Shown in pieces: positions 42,745 through 52,200 of a DNA stretch of 64,000 nucleotides. Positions within the stretch are counted from its first letter, which is position 1. Every line of letters starts with the position of its first letter. This stretch comes from Mesorhizobium_B sp963522145. GTDB taxonomy: Bacteria; Pseudomonadota; Alphaproteobacteria; Rhizobiales; Rhizobiaceae. Below the pieces are notes generated by a model that worked only from the letters and a program-made list of their open reading frames with translations, was not told the origin of the DNA and searched no databases. The position numbers were made by a program, and so were the translations under genes. Where the stretch lies: assembly GCA_963522145.1 (NCBI GenBank), contig CAUQXI010000003.1, positions 124,001 through 188,000 on the forward strand. The letters run 5' to 3'.

Positions 42745-44268
42745 ATGAGCACTTCCAGTCCTTCTTCCCGCAGCCGTCTGCTCGCGGCAGTCACCTCGGT
42801 CGCGATCGTCGGCGCGGCGGGCTTCGGCGCGGTGACATCGGGCACGGCTCCCGTGCTCGCAGAGGCCGTTCGCGTCGACAGCAATGTGCAGGCGCCGAGC
42901 TTCGCCGATGTGGTCGACCGCGTGTCGCCCTCGGTGGTCAGCGTCCGAGTCGAAACGTCGGCGCAGCCTGCCTCCGACGATGGCTCCGACATGAGCCGCG
43001 ACCTTGATCAGCTTCCGGACGGCCATCCGCTCAAGCGTTTCTTCCGCGAGTTCGGCGGACGCGGCGGTGAAGACCGGCCGATGCGCCGCGATCGCGGCTC
43101 TCGCGCCGAGCGCGCCATCTCCCAGGGTTCGGGCTTCTTTGTTTCCGAGGATGGCTATCTCGTCACCAACAACCACGTGGTGGATGGCGGCAGCGACTTC
43201 ACGGTCGTCACCAACACGGGCGACGAGCTGACCGCCAAGCTGATCGGAACCGATCCGCGCACGGACCTGGCTTTGCTCAAGGTCGATTCGGACAAGAAGT
43301 TCACCTATGTCGATTTCGCCGATGACGCCAAGGTCCGCGTGGGTGACTGGGTGGTCGCGGTTGGCAACCCGTTCGGCCTCGGCGGCACGGTCACGGCCGG
43401 CATCGTTTCCGCGCGCGGACGCGACATCGGCGCGGGTCCGTACGACGACTTCATCCAGATCGATGCGGCGGTTAATCGCGGCAATTCCGGCGGCCCGGCC
43501 TTCAACCTCAAGGGCGAAGTCGTTGGCGTGAACACGGCGATCTTCTCGCCGTCCGGCGGCGGCAATGTCGGCATCGCCTTTGCCATTCCTGCGGCGACGG
43601 CACGCGAGGTCGTTGCCGACCTTCGCGAGGACGGCACGGTGAAGCGTGGCTGGCTTGGCGTCCAGATCCAGCCGGTGGACAAGGACATCGCCGACAGCCT
43701 CGGTCTCGAGGGCACCAAGGGTGCGCTCGTGAACGAGCCGCAGGAGAACAGCCCTGCACGCAAGGCCGGCATCAAGGCAGGCGACGTCATCACCAAGGTG
43801 GACGGCAAGGATGTGGCCGGCCCGCGTGAACTGGCCCGCATGATCGCCCATGTCACGCCCGAGAAGTCGGTCGAGCTGACGATCTGGCGCGACGGCAAGT
43901 CCCAGACGGTGAAGGTGGATCTTGGCACGATGCCTGGTGTGGACAAGCAGGCGTCTGCCGACGACGACAGCGCGCAGCCGACGGAAACCGAAACCAGCTC
44001 GCTTTCCGATCTCGGTCTCACCGTCACCCGCGCGGATGACGGCAACGGTTTGGTGGTTACCGATGTCGACCCCGACAGCACCGCTTCGGAGCGCGACTTT
44101 CAGCCGGGTGACGTGATCACGGCAGTGAACTCGGCGGAGGTGAGCCGTAGCTCGGACATCACCAAGGCGATGTCGGACGCCGCGAAGGCAGGCCGCAAGG
44201 CGGTGCTGCTTCAGGTGACGCGCGACGACGCCAGCCGCTTCGTGGCGCTTCCGGTCGCCAAGGGCTGA
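42745..44268 (+). CDS. degP: Periplasmic serine endopeptidase DegP (Do family)
   Basis: The 507-residue enzyme has a long signal peptide, a trypsin-like domain with His144 (NNHVV), Asp174 (RTDLALL) and Ser248 (GNSGGP), then two PDZ domains. A Gly/Asp/Arg-rich LA loop covers residues 95-125. DegP degrades or refolds damaged envelope proteins. The ATG at 42745 follows GAGAGG; a frame open further upstream is not signal-like. It lies between the ccm operon and a two-component pair, an order shared with S. meliloti. Confidence 0.93.
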   Translation: MSTSSPSSRSRLLAAVTSVAIVGAAGFGAVTSGTAPVLAEAVRVDSNVQAPSFADVVDRVSPSVVSVRVETSAQPASDDGSDMSRDLDQLPDGHPLKRFFREFGGRGGEDRPMRRDRGSRAERAISQGSGFFVSEDGYLVTNNHVVDGGSDFTVVTNTGDELTAKLIGTDPRTDLALLKVDSDKKFTYVDFADDAKVRVGDWVVAVGNPFGLGGTVTAGIVSARGRDIGAGPYDDFIQIDAAVNRGNSGGPAFNLKGEVVGVNTAIFSPSGGGNVGIAFAIPAATAREVVADLREDGTVKRGWLGVQIQPVDKDIADSLGLEGTKGALVNEPQENSPARKAGIKAGDVITKVDGKDVAGPRELARMIAHVTPEKSVELTIWRDGKSQTVKVDLGTMPGVDKQASADDDSAQPTETETSSLSDLGLTVTRADDGNGLVVTDVDPDSTASERDFQPGDVITAVNSAEVSRSSDITKAMSDAAKAGRKAVLLQVTRDDASRFVALPVAKG

Positions 44269-44274
44269 TCCAAC

Positions 44275-44306
44275 GCGGCGGCCAGGTGGAATCACCCGGT
44301 CGCCGC
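44275..44306 (+). terminator. Hairpin after degP
   Basis: A 14-bp inverted repeat with one wobble and one mismatch and a GAAT loop starts 7 bases after the degP stop. No U tract follows, so it may stabilise the mRNA end rather than terminate. Confidence 0.4.
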
Positions 44307-44461
44307 TGACGTCTTCGGCCAGCGTCTCGCCCGCTGCTCCAGTCCATGCGGAGCGGGACGTCTTGGCGGAACCTTTCGAGGCGGTGTTCCCCGTGCCCCC
44401 CGTGCACCGCTTCGAAAATCCGGGGTCCTGCGTGCCTGTCAGTCTTCACGCAGGCTTCGGC

Positions 44462-44498
44462 GGCGGCAGGCTCCCGTCGCCTGCCGCCACCATTCTTT
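44462..44498 (+). terminator. Possible terminator in the degP - response regulator gap
   Basis: A perfect 10-bp GC-rich stem (44462-44471 with 44479-44488) with a 7-base loop is followed by ACCATTCTTT, a short T-rich stretch. It separates degP from the downstream two-component operon. Confidence 0.5.
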
Positions 44499-44538
44499 CG
44501 ATCATTCGAGCGATGCGGTTATCAGCCCTCGGTTGCCC

Positions 44539-44544
44539 TATAAT
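44539..44544 (+). promoter_or_regulatory. Perfect -10 box, suggesting a leaderless mRNA
   Basis: TATAAT ends six bases before the ATG at 44551, so transcription would begin at or beside the A of the start codon. No good -35 box is evident and no Shine-Dalgarno precedes the ATG. Confidence 0.5.
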
Positions 44545-44550
44545 CAGGCC

Positions 44551-45225
44551 ATGAAGATTCTCGTGATCGAAGATGACCGCGAAGCGGCGGACTATCTTCA
44601 GAAGGCTTTCTCCGAGACCGGGCACACGGCCCATCTCGCAGCAGACGGGGAGGCGGGTTCCGCCTTGGCCGAGTCGGGCGACTATGATGTGCTGGTCGTC
44701 GACCGGATGCTGCCGCGGCGCGACGGACTCTCCGTCATCGCGGGGCTTCGTTCTTCCGGCATCGCCACCCCCGTTCTCATCCTTTCCGCTCTCGGCGAGG
44801 TAGATGACCGCGTGACAGGCCTGCGCGCCGGCGGGGACGACTACCTCACCAAACCCTACGCCTTTACCGAGCTTCTCGCCCGGACCGAAGCGCTTACGCG
44901 CCGCACTTCGGGCCGCGAGACCGAAACGCAGTATCGCGTCGGCGATCTCGAACTCGACCGCCTCTCCCATGAGGTCAAGCGTGCGGGAAAAGGTATCCCG
45001 CTCCAGCCCCGCGAGTTCCGCCTTCTCGAATATCTGATGCGCCATGCGGGGCAGGTGGTCACGCGCACCATGCTGCTGGAGAATGTGTGGGACTATCATT
45101 TCGACCCGCAGACCAACGTCATTGACGTGCATGTGTCGCGCCTGCGCGGCAAGATCGAGAAGGGGTTCGAGCACCCGCTTCTCCACACGGTGCGGGGCGC
45201 CGGCTATATCCTGAAGGCTCCTTGA
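44551..45225 (+). CDS. Response regulator, OmpR family
   Basis: This 224-residue regulator has a receiver with acidic pocket (VIEDDRE), Asp51 (VVDRMLPRRDG) and Lys (LTKPYAFTE), then a winged-helix output domain (LQPREFRLLEYLMRH; IDVHVSRLRGKI). Its partner kinase follows after three bases. The pair sits between degP and glnE as in S. meliloti; the signal sensed is not known to me. The start codon is probably at the very 5' end of the transcript. Confidence 0.9.
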   Translation: MKILVIEDDREAADYLQKAFSETGHTAHLAADGEAGSALAESGDYDVLVVDRMLPRRDGLSVIAGLRSSGIATPVLILSALGEVDDRVTGLRAGGDDYLTKPYAFTELLARTEALTRRTSGRETETQYRVGDLELDRLSHEVKRAGKGIPLQPREFRLLEYLMRHAGQVVTRTMLLENVWDYHFDPQTNVIDVHVSRLRGKIEKGFEHPLLHTVRGAGYILKAP

Positions 45226-45228
45226 GCC

Positions 45229-46680
45229 GTGGCGATCCGCCTGCCCGCCATCATGCAGACCACGGCGGCGCGCCTGTCGGCGCTTTACGTCCTGCTTTTC
45301 ACCATCTGCGCCGTGGTCCTGGTCTTCTATATGACCTCCATGTCGGCGCGGATGCTGACCGCGCAGACGAAGGAAACGATCAATGAAGAGGTCGCGGGCC
45401 TCGACCGTGCCTATCAGCGCGGCGGCCTGCCGCTGCTGGTGCGGATGATCGGCCTCCGCTCCCGTCAGCCGGGGGCGAACCTTTATCTGATCGCGGACAC
45501 CAATGGCGAAATCCTGTCCGGCAACGTGGAAGGTCTCGATCCCCGCATCCTGGCACGGGAAGGCTGGACCGAGGTTCCGTTCAGCTACCAGCGATATGGC
45601 GAGGGAAGCGAGCGCCAGGTGCCGACGCAGGCCGTGGCGGGTGACACCGAAACGAGGCACGATGCGATCGCGCTCGTTCTGCGCCTGCCCAACGGGATGA
45701 TCGCGCTGGTCGGTCGGGATCTCGGCGAGCCGGAGCGCTTTCGGGCCGTCGTGCGGCGTGCCTTAATGGCATCGGTCGGCACAATGGCGTTGAGCGGGCT
45801 CTTGATCTGGCTGGTCGTCGGCCGCCGCGCTTTGCGCCGCATCGACACCTTCTCCGCTGCCGGGCGCCAGATCATGGCCGGCGATCTGTCAAGGCGCCTG
45901 CCTGTCGCGGGAGGCGGTGACGAGTTCGACCGGCTCGCCGAAAGCCTGAACGCGATGATCGCCCGCATCGCCGCCCTCAACGAGGGGCTCAAGCACGTTT
46001 CCGACAACATCGCCCACGACCTCAAGACGCCGCTCACACGGCTGCGCAACAAGGCGGATACGGCGCTCGCCGGGAATGGTGGCGAGCAGGCCTATCGCGA
46101 GGCGCTCGAACACACGATTCAGGGCTCGGACCAGCTGATCCGCACCTTCAACTCCATCCTGATGATCTCGCGTCTCGAAGCCGGCCATTCGGCGGTGGAA
46201 GCGAATCAGCCGGTCGATCTCGCCGCGTCCGTCGAGGACGTACTTGACCTTTATGAAGCGCTCGCGGAGGAAAGCGGCGTGCTGCTCAAACGGCCTGAGG
46301 GTGGGAACTTCGTCGTTCTCGGCAACCGTGAACTGATCGGCCAGGCACTTGCCAATCTCGTGGACAATGCGATCAAATATTCCCGAGGCGACAACAACGA
46401 AGCACCTGCCGTCGCAATCGACCTGCGCGAGCACGGATCGGAAATCCTGCTCGAGGTGAATGATAACGGGCCCGGTATTCCTGATCAGGCCGACCGCGAA
46501 CGGGCGATCGAGCGGTTCGTGCGCCTGGAAAAAAGCAGGACCGAGCCGGGTTCCGGCCTCGGGCTCTCCATCGCACGCGCGGTGATGCGCTTCCACGGCG
46601 GCCGCCTCGAACTCCTGCCGGGAGAGCCGGGCTTGCGGGCGGTGATGGCATTTCCGAAAGTTGAGGCGAAAACCTCGTGA
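45229..46680 (+). CDS. Sensor histidine kinase, partner of the upstream regulator
   Basis: The 483-residue kinase has two membrane segments (about residues 15-37 and 180-203), a periplasmic sensor domain of about 140 residues and a HAMP linker. H-box NIAHDLKTPLTRLRNKAD, N box NLVDNAIKYS, G1 NDNGPGIPDQ and G2 GSGLGLSIARAV are all present. It starts with GTG. Its stop overlaps the glnE GTG start, so the three genes are probably one operon. Confidence 0.9.
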   Translation: MAIRLPAIMQTTAARLSALYVLLFTICAVVLVFYMTSMSARMLTAQTKETINEEVAGLDRAYQRGGLPLLVRMIGLRSRQPGANLYLIADTNGEILSGNVEGLDPRILAREGWTEVPFSYQRYGEGSERQVPTQAVAGDTETRHDAIALVLRLPNGMIALVGRDLGEPERFRAVVRRALMASVGTMALSGLLIWLVVGRRALRRIDTFSAAGRQIMAGDLSRRLPVAGGGDEFDRLAESLNAMIARIAALNEGLKHVSDNIAHDLKTPLTRLRNKADTALAGNGGEQAYREALEHTIQGSDQLIRTFNSILMISRLEAGHSAVEANQPVDLAASVEDVLDLYEALAEESGVLLKRPEGGNFVVLGNRELIGQALANLVDNAIKYSRGDNNEAPAVAIDLREHGSEILLEVNDNGPGIPDQADRERAIERFVRLEKSRTEPGSGLGLSIARAVMRFHGGRLELLPGEPGLRAVMAFPKVEAKTS

Positions 46681-49652
46681 GCATCAACGCCCGAGCGCGA
46701 CCGTCAGCTTTGTTTCGCCTTATGCCTCTCGATGCGCGTCATGCATGCGAGGCCTTGGCAGAGGTTGCAGATGCAGCCGCCGTCGATCCCGTACTCGCTG
46801 GACGACTAGCGCCGGAAAATCCGGAAACGGAGTGGCTGTCTGTCGTCTTCGACCTCTCGCCCTATCTTCACAATGTCGCGCGCAAGTGCCCTCACTTTCT
46901 TCGCGCTTGGCTCGACGGCGCACCAGCCGAACGGCTTTCTGAGATCGAAGCGACGATCCGGCAACTGCCCTTTGCCTATGGTGCGAGCGAGCCCGGCATG
47001 ATGCGCGACCTTCGGCTGCTCCGCAACGAAGCCCATCTTCTGATCGCCCTGTGCGATCTTTCCGGCCTCTTTGCTCCGAGCGAGACGGTGGCCCGTTTGA
47101 GCGGGCTCGCAGAAGCCGCGACGGCCGCTGCAGCGGATTTCCTGCTGCGTGACGCCCATGCAAGCGGCAAGCTCAACCTTCCTGACTTGGCTCATCCTTC
47201 CGAAGGCTCGGGATGGACCGTGCTCGGCATGGGCAAACTGGGCGGCTGCGAGCTCAACTTCTCGTCCGACATCGATCTCTTGGTGCTGTTCGATCCGCTC
47301 GCCCCGGCGGTGATCGACCGATTTGAGGCGGCAGAACTTTTTGTCCGGCTCACCCGAAGGCTGGTGCGTATCCTGCAGGATCGCACCGGCGAGGGCTATG
47401 TCTTCCGGACGGATCTGCGCCTTCGGCCCGATCCCGGCTCGACGCCGTTGGCCGTGCCCGTCGAGGCCGCGCTGATCTATTACGAGGGCAGGGGGCAGAA
47501 CTGGGAGCGCGCCGCGATGATCAAGGCGCGCCCCGTGGCCGGCGACCTGGCCGCGGGAGACCGCTTCTTGGCGGAACTCCGTCCCTATGTCTGGCGGAAA
47601 TACCTGGACTATGCCGCGATCGCCGACATCCATTCGATCAAGCGGCAGATCCACGCCCATCGCGGCCATTCCGACATCGCGGTGGAAGGGCACAATGTGA
47701 AGCTCGGACGGGGCGGCATCCGCGAGATCGAGTTCTTCGTCCAGACCCAGCAATTGATCGCCGGCGGCCGCTTCCCCGAACTGCGCGGACGCCAGACCGT
47801 GCCGATGCTCGCTGAGCTCGCGGCGCGCGGATGGATCACGGAGGCTGCTCGCGACACGCTCTCGGAGCATTACTGGTTCCTGCGCCGCGTCGAGCACGCG
47901 ATCCAGATGATTGCCGACGAGCAAAGCCATACTTTGCCCGAGGATGCGGAAGGCGTCGAGCGCGTAGCGCGTCTGCTCGGCTTCAAGGGCAGGGATGATT
48001 TCGCAGCGATCTTCCGAAAGGTGCTGGCCGAGGTTGAAAGCCACTACGCGGCTCTCTTCGAGACAGCCCCGCAGCTCTCTTCGGGCCTCGGGAATCTCGT
48101 CTTTACCGGCGATGTGGACGATCCGGACACGCTTCAAACACTGAGCGGCCTCGGCTTCGACCGGCCAAGCGATATCGCGCGCGTGATCCGGACATGGCAT
48201 TTCGGCCGCTACAAGGCCACCCAATCGGCGGAAGCGCGGGAGCGGCTGACGGAACTCACCCCGGCACTCCTCAAGGCGTTCGGCGCGACGGGCCGGGCGG
48301 ATGCCACGGCCATCGCCTTCGACGCGTTTCTGGCGGGTCTGCCGGCGGGCATTCAGCTGTTCTCGCTCCTGCAATCCAATCAGAAGCTGCTCCAGCTTCT
48401 GATCAGCATGCTCAGTGCATCGCCCCGGCTGGCAGCGATCATCACGCGGCGCCCCCATGTCTTTGACGGGTTGCTCGATCCGGCTCTTCTGTCCGAGCTT
48501 CCCGATCGCGCCTATCTCTTCAAGCGGCTCGATGCGCTGCTTTCCGGACAAGCGATCTATGAGGAACGCCTCGACCGTCTGCGCATCTTCGCCGCCGAAC
48601 AGAAGTTCCTGATCGGCATGCGCCTCTTCACCGGCTCGATCGACGCCCGCCGGGCGGGTCAAGCCTTTTCCGATCTCGCCGACCTCGTGGTCGGGGCAGC
48701 CCTGGAGGCGGTGGAGGAGGAGCTTGCCCGCCGCCATGGCCGAGTGCCCGGCGGCGCAGTGTCGGTGCTGGCAATGGGACGGCTCGGGAGCCGGGAAATG
48801 ACGGCAGGCTCCGACCTCGATCTCATCCTCCTTTATGATCACCCACCGGAAGCAGTTGAGTCGGACGGGCCTGCATCGCTTGCGCCCTCCCACTATTACG
48901 CGCGCCTGACCCAGCGGCTGATCGCGGCCCTTTCCGCCCCGACCGCAGAGGGCGTGCTCTACGAAATCGACCTGCGCCTTCGGCCTTCCGGCACAAAGGG
49001 GCCGGTCGCCGTCCAGTTCGACGCGTTTTCCCGCTACCAGCGGACGGAGGCCTGGACCTGGGAGCACATGGCCCTGTCACGCGCGCGGCCGGTCGCAGGC
49101 GATCAGGCGTTCTGCAACAGGGTCGCGGCCGAGATAGATGCTGTGCTCGCGCTTTCACGCGACAGCGCGAAGGTTCTTCGCGACGCTGCCGAAATGCGCG
49201 CCATTCTCGCCGAGGAGAAGCCGGCGCGGAATATGTGGGACGTGAAGCTTGTTCAAGGCGGATTGGTCGATCTCGAGTTCATCGCGCAGACGGCAGTGCT
49301 GACCGGCAGCGTTGTTTCCGAGATTCGCTCCACGGAAACAGGAGACATCCTTGCCGGCCTCGCACCGGACTTCGTCCCCGTCTCAGTTCGCGACGAACTG
49401 CTTGAAGCATTCCGCCTTCAAACCTCACTGACCCAGATGATCCGCCTCTGCCTGCCCGGATCGTTTGACGTCGAGGATGTGGCTCCCGACCTGATCCAGC
49501 TGCTGCTCCGTGTCACAGGACTACCCGACTGGTCTGTGCTGCAGGCTTTTCTGGAGGAAGTGGAGCAAAGAACGGCCGCTCACTTCGACAAGCTCATGAA
49601 AAGAGCCAGGAGGCCGAGCCGTGCGCGTCGCGGCGAACCGGCCGTCGAGTGA
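46677..49652 (+). CDS. glnE: Glutamine synthetase adenylyltransferase/deadenylylase
   Basis: This 991-residue enzyme adds and removes AMP on glutamine synthetase in response to PII and glutamine. It has two nucleotidyltransferase domains: an N-terminal one with GMGKLGGCELNFSSDIDLLV and a C-terminal one with AMGRLGSREMTAGSDLDLILL. Each is followed by a helical GlnD-PII-UTase-like region. The two active-site Asp pairs are intact. It starts with GTG overlapping the upstream kinase gene. Confidence 0.96.
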   Translation: MSINARARPSALFRLMPLDARHACEALAEVADAAAVDPVLAGRLAPENPETEWLSVVFDLSPYLHNVARKCPHFLRAWLDGAPAERLSEIEATIRQLPFAYGASEPGMMRDLRLLRNEAHLLIALCDLSGLFAPSETVARLSGLAEAATAAAADFLLRDAHASGKLNLPDLAHPSEGSGWTVLGMGKLGGCELNFSSDIDLLVLFDPLAPAVIDRFEAAELFVRLTRRLVRILQDRTGEGYVFRTDLRLRPDPGSTPLAVPVEAALIYYEGRGQNWERAAMIKARPVAGDLAAGDRFLAELRPYVWRKYLDYAAIADIHSIKRQIHAHRGHSDIAVEGHNVKLGRGGIREIEFFVQTQQLIAGGRFPELRGRQTVPMLAELAARGWITEAARDTLSEHYWFLRRVEHAIQMIADEQSHTLPEDAEGVERVARLLGFKGRDDFAAIFRKVLAEVESHYAALFETAPQLSSGLGNLVFTGDVDDPDTLQTLSGLGFDRPSDIARVIRTWHFGRYKATQSAEARERLTELTPALLKAFGATGRADATAIAFDAFLAGLPAGIQLFSLLQSNQKLLQLLISMLSASPRLAAIITRRPHVFDGLLDPALLSELPDRAYLFKRLDALLSGQAIYEERLDRLRIFAAEQKFLIGMRLFTGSIDARRAGQAFSDLADLVVGAALEAVEEELARRHGRVPGGAVSVLAMGRLGSREMTAGSDLDLILLYDHPPEAVESDGPASLAPSHYYARLTQRLIAALSAPTAEGVLYEIDLRLRPSGTKGPVAVQFDAFSRYQRTEAWTWEHMALSRARPVAGDQAFCNRVAAEIDAVLALSRDSAKVLRDAAEMRAILAEEKPARNMWDVKLVQGGLVDLEFIAQTAVLTGSVVSEIRSTETGDILAGLAPDFVPVSVRDELLEAFRLQTSLTQMIRLCLPGSFDVEDVAPDLIQLLLRVTGLPDWSVLQAFLEEVEQRTAAHFDKLMKRARRPSRARRGEPAVE

Positions 49653-49706
49653 AGCGGCGCAGAACTGCTCCCGCCTGACGATCCGGCCTGCGTCTCACGA
49701 CACGCG

Positions 49707-52061
49707 TCAGGCCGCCGCCTTGAGCGTGCGCATGGTTCTGGCGGCCGGCAGCCTCACCGACACGATCGTGCCGACACCTTCAGTGGAACGAATTTTCAAC
49801 GCCCCGCCGTGAAGCTCGGCAAGCGAGCGCGAGATCGCGAGCCCCAAGCCTGATCCGGTATGATTCTTGGAGAACTGGTTCTGCACCTGCTCGAAGGGGC
49901 GACCTAGCTTGCTCAGCGCGCCCTTCGGGATGCCGCAGCCATTATCCTCGATCGACAGCATCACTGCGCCCGACACTTTCCGCGCACGGACGGAGATGTT
50001 TCCGCCTTCTCCGGTGAACTTCACCGCGTTGGAGAGAAGGTTGATGACGATCTGCTTGATCGCGCGGCGGTCCGCGAAGAGCTGCATGGATGGCGCGATC
50101 TCGCTTTCGAGCGTGATCCGCTTGGTGGCGGCCTGAAGCGTGATCACGCGCGCCGCTTCGTTGATCAGCGGGCAAAGGTCGAGCTCCTCGCGCTCCATGT
50201 CGAACTGGCCCGCCTCGATCTTCGACATGTCGAGGATGTCGTTGATGACGCCCAGCAGATAGGCGCCGCTCGAATGGATATCGCGAACATATTCCTCGTA
50301 GCGCGGGCTGCCGACCGAGCCGAACAGCCGCGAATCCATGACCTCCGAGAAGCCGATGATGGCGTTGAGCGGCGTGCGCAGCTCATGGCTCATATTGGCG
50401 AGAAACTCGGACTTGGCGCGGTTCGCTGCCTCGGCGCGCTCCGTTTCGGCCATGTATTTCTTGTTGAGCTCGGCCAGTTCGCGCGCGCGCTCTTCCTCTG
50501 CCCGGCGGGCGAGGCTCAGATCGTGAATCGTCGCCATCAGGCGGCGCTCGCTGTCCACCAGCTTTTCCTGGTGCTGCTTGATCTGCGTGATGTCGGTGCC
50601 GACCGACACGGTGCTGCCATCCCGCGTCTTGAGCTCGTTGACCTGGAGCCAGCGGCCGTCCGGCAACTGGCGCTCGAAGGTTGAGCCGCCACGCGGCCCG
50701 TTGGCGTTCGCCAAACGCCGCTCGGACACGAAGGCGCGCATGCGCTGCTCCAGCGCCTCGCGCTCGTTGCCGGGAAGGACGTCGTGATCGGCGAGCCCAA
50801 GATCCTGCTGGAACTTGGAATTGCACATCACGAGCCGGTCGGAAGGGTCCCAAAGCACAAACGATTCGGTGATGTTCTCGATCGCCGTGCGCAGCCGCAT
50901 ATCCGCTGCTTCCGATTGTTGCACCAGATGATGCTGCTCGCTGACATCCATCGCCATCCCGCTGAGGTGGATCTCCGGCGCGTTGGGATCGACGATCTGC
51001 GCGCGGGTGCGCATCCACACCCATTGCCCGTCCGCATGGCGCATGCGGAAGATCCGGTCGATATGATCCACCTCGCGCGACACGATTCGGTTGGCGAGCT
51101 CGAACAGGTCGCCATCGTCCGGATGGATGATTTCGCCGACCTCACCGAAGGACAGCATCTTCCCGTTCGGCTGATATCCGAGCAGCTCGTACATGGACGG
51201 GGACCAGTACATCTGCCCGCGAACCATGTCCCAGTCCCACAGGCCGCAGCGCCCGCGCAGCATGGCGAGTTCGATGCGCTGATTGGCCTCGAGGTAGATC
51301 CCGTCCGCTTCCTCGGCGCGGGCCGCCTGACAGAAGAAGGCATAAAGAACCACGATCAGCACCCCGGCCGTCAAGGCAAACAGGGTGACATTCAGCGAAA
51401 CGGCGCGGCGCCATCCGGCGAAGATCGCATCCTGCGGCACGAGCGCGACCGCCGCGATCTTGCGGTCAGGCGTGAAGTCGAGCGCGGCGAACCATTGCTC
51501 ACCGTTCAGGCGCACATCCATCACCCCCGCGCGGTCGCCGAACAGGAACAAGGGCTGGGCATCCGCCACGATCTCGTCAAGGCCGCGTCCGCGCCAGGCG
51601 GCACCTTCTTCGGTCGCGGCGAGAACCTTGAGATCGCTGTCCACGAACAGGAGCACGTGGCGGCTGCCCAGAGAACTGATCGCTCCGCCCTCTGCAAGAA
51701 CGGTCGACGCACGCTGGGCAAAGGGAGTGGCTTCATGCGAGTTCGCGGAGTGCATCAGGCTTTCGGCCGAGATGCCGAGCACCGTCTTGGCCGAGCGCTC
51801 GATCGCATCATGCGCCGTCATCAGGAACACGGCGCGCGTCGCGGCGATGACGAGAAGGAAGATCACGATGAGCGTGGGGATGGAGCGCTTGAAGATCGGC
51901 TCCGCGGCGAGCAGCCGGCGATAGGTGGGCTTGGCGAGAAAGGACGCATTGCCCTTCATCTCCCTGGACGCGCGGCCGTTACCGGCACTCTTCCTGTCGC
52001 CTGGGTTCTGATGGGCAATAGAATTCCTGTCGGCCGCGCCCCACGCGTCCGTATTGGCCAT
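49707..52061 (-). CDS. pleC: PAS-domain histidine kinase PleC
   Basis: The 784-residue kinase has two membrane segments (about residues 62-82 and 228-250) around a periplasmic sensor region. Two PAS domains follow (CGLWDWDMVRGQMYWSPS; FVLWDPSDRLVMCNSKF). The H-box is MSHELRTPLNAIIGFSE, with NLLSNAVKFTGEGG and EDNGCGIPKG after it. PleC acts on DivK/PleD in the CtrA cell-cycle pathway. The name rests on domain layout and on its place between glnE and pepN, as I recall for S. meliloti. Confidence 0.8.
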   Translation of the reverse strand: MANTDAWGAADRNSIAHQNPGDRKSAGNGRASREMKGNASFLAKPTYRRLLAAEPIFKRSIPTLIVIFLLVIAATRAVFLMTAHDAIERSAKTVLGISAESLMHSANSHEATPFAQRASTVLAEGGAISSLGSRHVLLFVDSDLKVLAATEEGAAWRGRGLDEIVADAQPLFLFGDRAGVMDVRLNGEQWFAALDFTPDRKIAAVALVPQDAIFAGWRRAVSLNVTLFALTAGVLIVVLYAFFCQAARAEEADGIYLEANQRIELAMLRGRCGLWDWDMVRGQMYWSPSMYELLGYQPNGKMLSFGEVGEIIHPDDGDLFELANRIVSREVDHIDRIFRMRHADGQWVWMRTRAQIVDPNAPEIHLSGMAMDVSEQHHLVQQSEAADMRLRTAIENITESFVLWDPSDRLVMCNSKFQQDLGLADHDVLPGNEREALEQRMRAFVSERRLANANGPRGGSTFERQLPDGRWLQVNELKTRDGSTVSVGTDITQIKQHQEKLVDSERRLMATIHDLSLARRAEEERARELAELNKKYMAETERAEAANRAKSEFLANMSHELRTPLNAIIGFSEVMDSRLFGSVGSPRYEEYVRDIHSSGAYLLGVINDILDMSKIEAGQFDMEREELDLCPLINEAARVITLQAATKRITLESEIAPSMQLFADRRAIKQIVINLLSNAVKFTGEGGNISVRARKVSGAVMLSIEDNGCGIPKGALSKLGRPFEQVQNQFSKNHTGSGLGLAISRSLAELHGGALKIRSTEGVGTIVSVRLPAARTMRTLKAAA

Positions 52062-52200
52062 TTCGGCCCCCCGATACCGATGTCCTGAAAGCGATCCGGC
52101 AACGCCGCACTTCCGAATCTGCCCTAAAGAATCAGACGCGAGTCACCTTGTCCAGAAGTTGTGGAAAACTTTAATTAACCATGGCAATTCGGAATCAGGA

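Noticed and set aside
52171..52178. TTAATTAA upstream of pleC as a CtrA site
   Set aside because: The two TTAA halves are adjacent, not seven bases apart, so the spacing does not fit.
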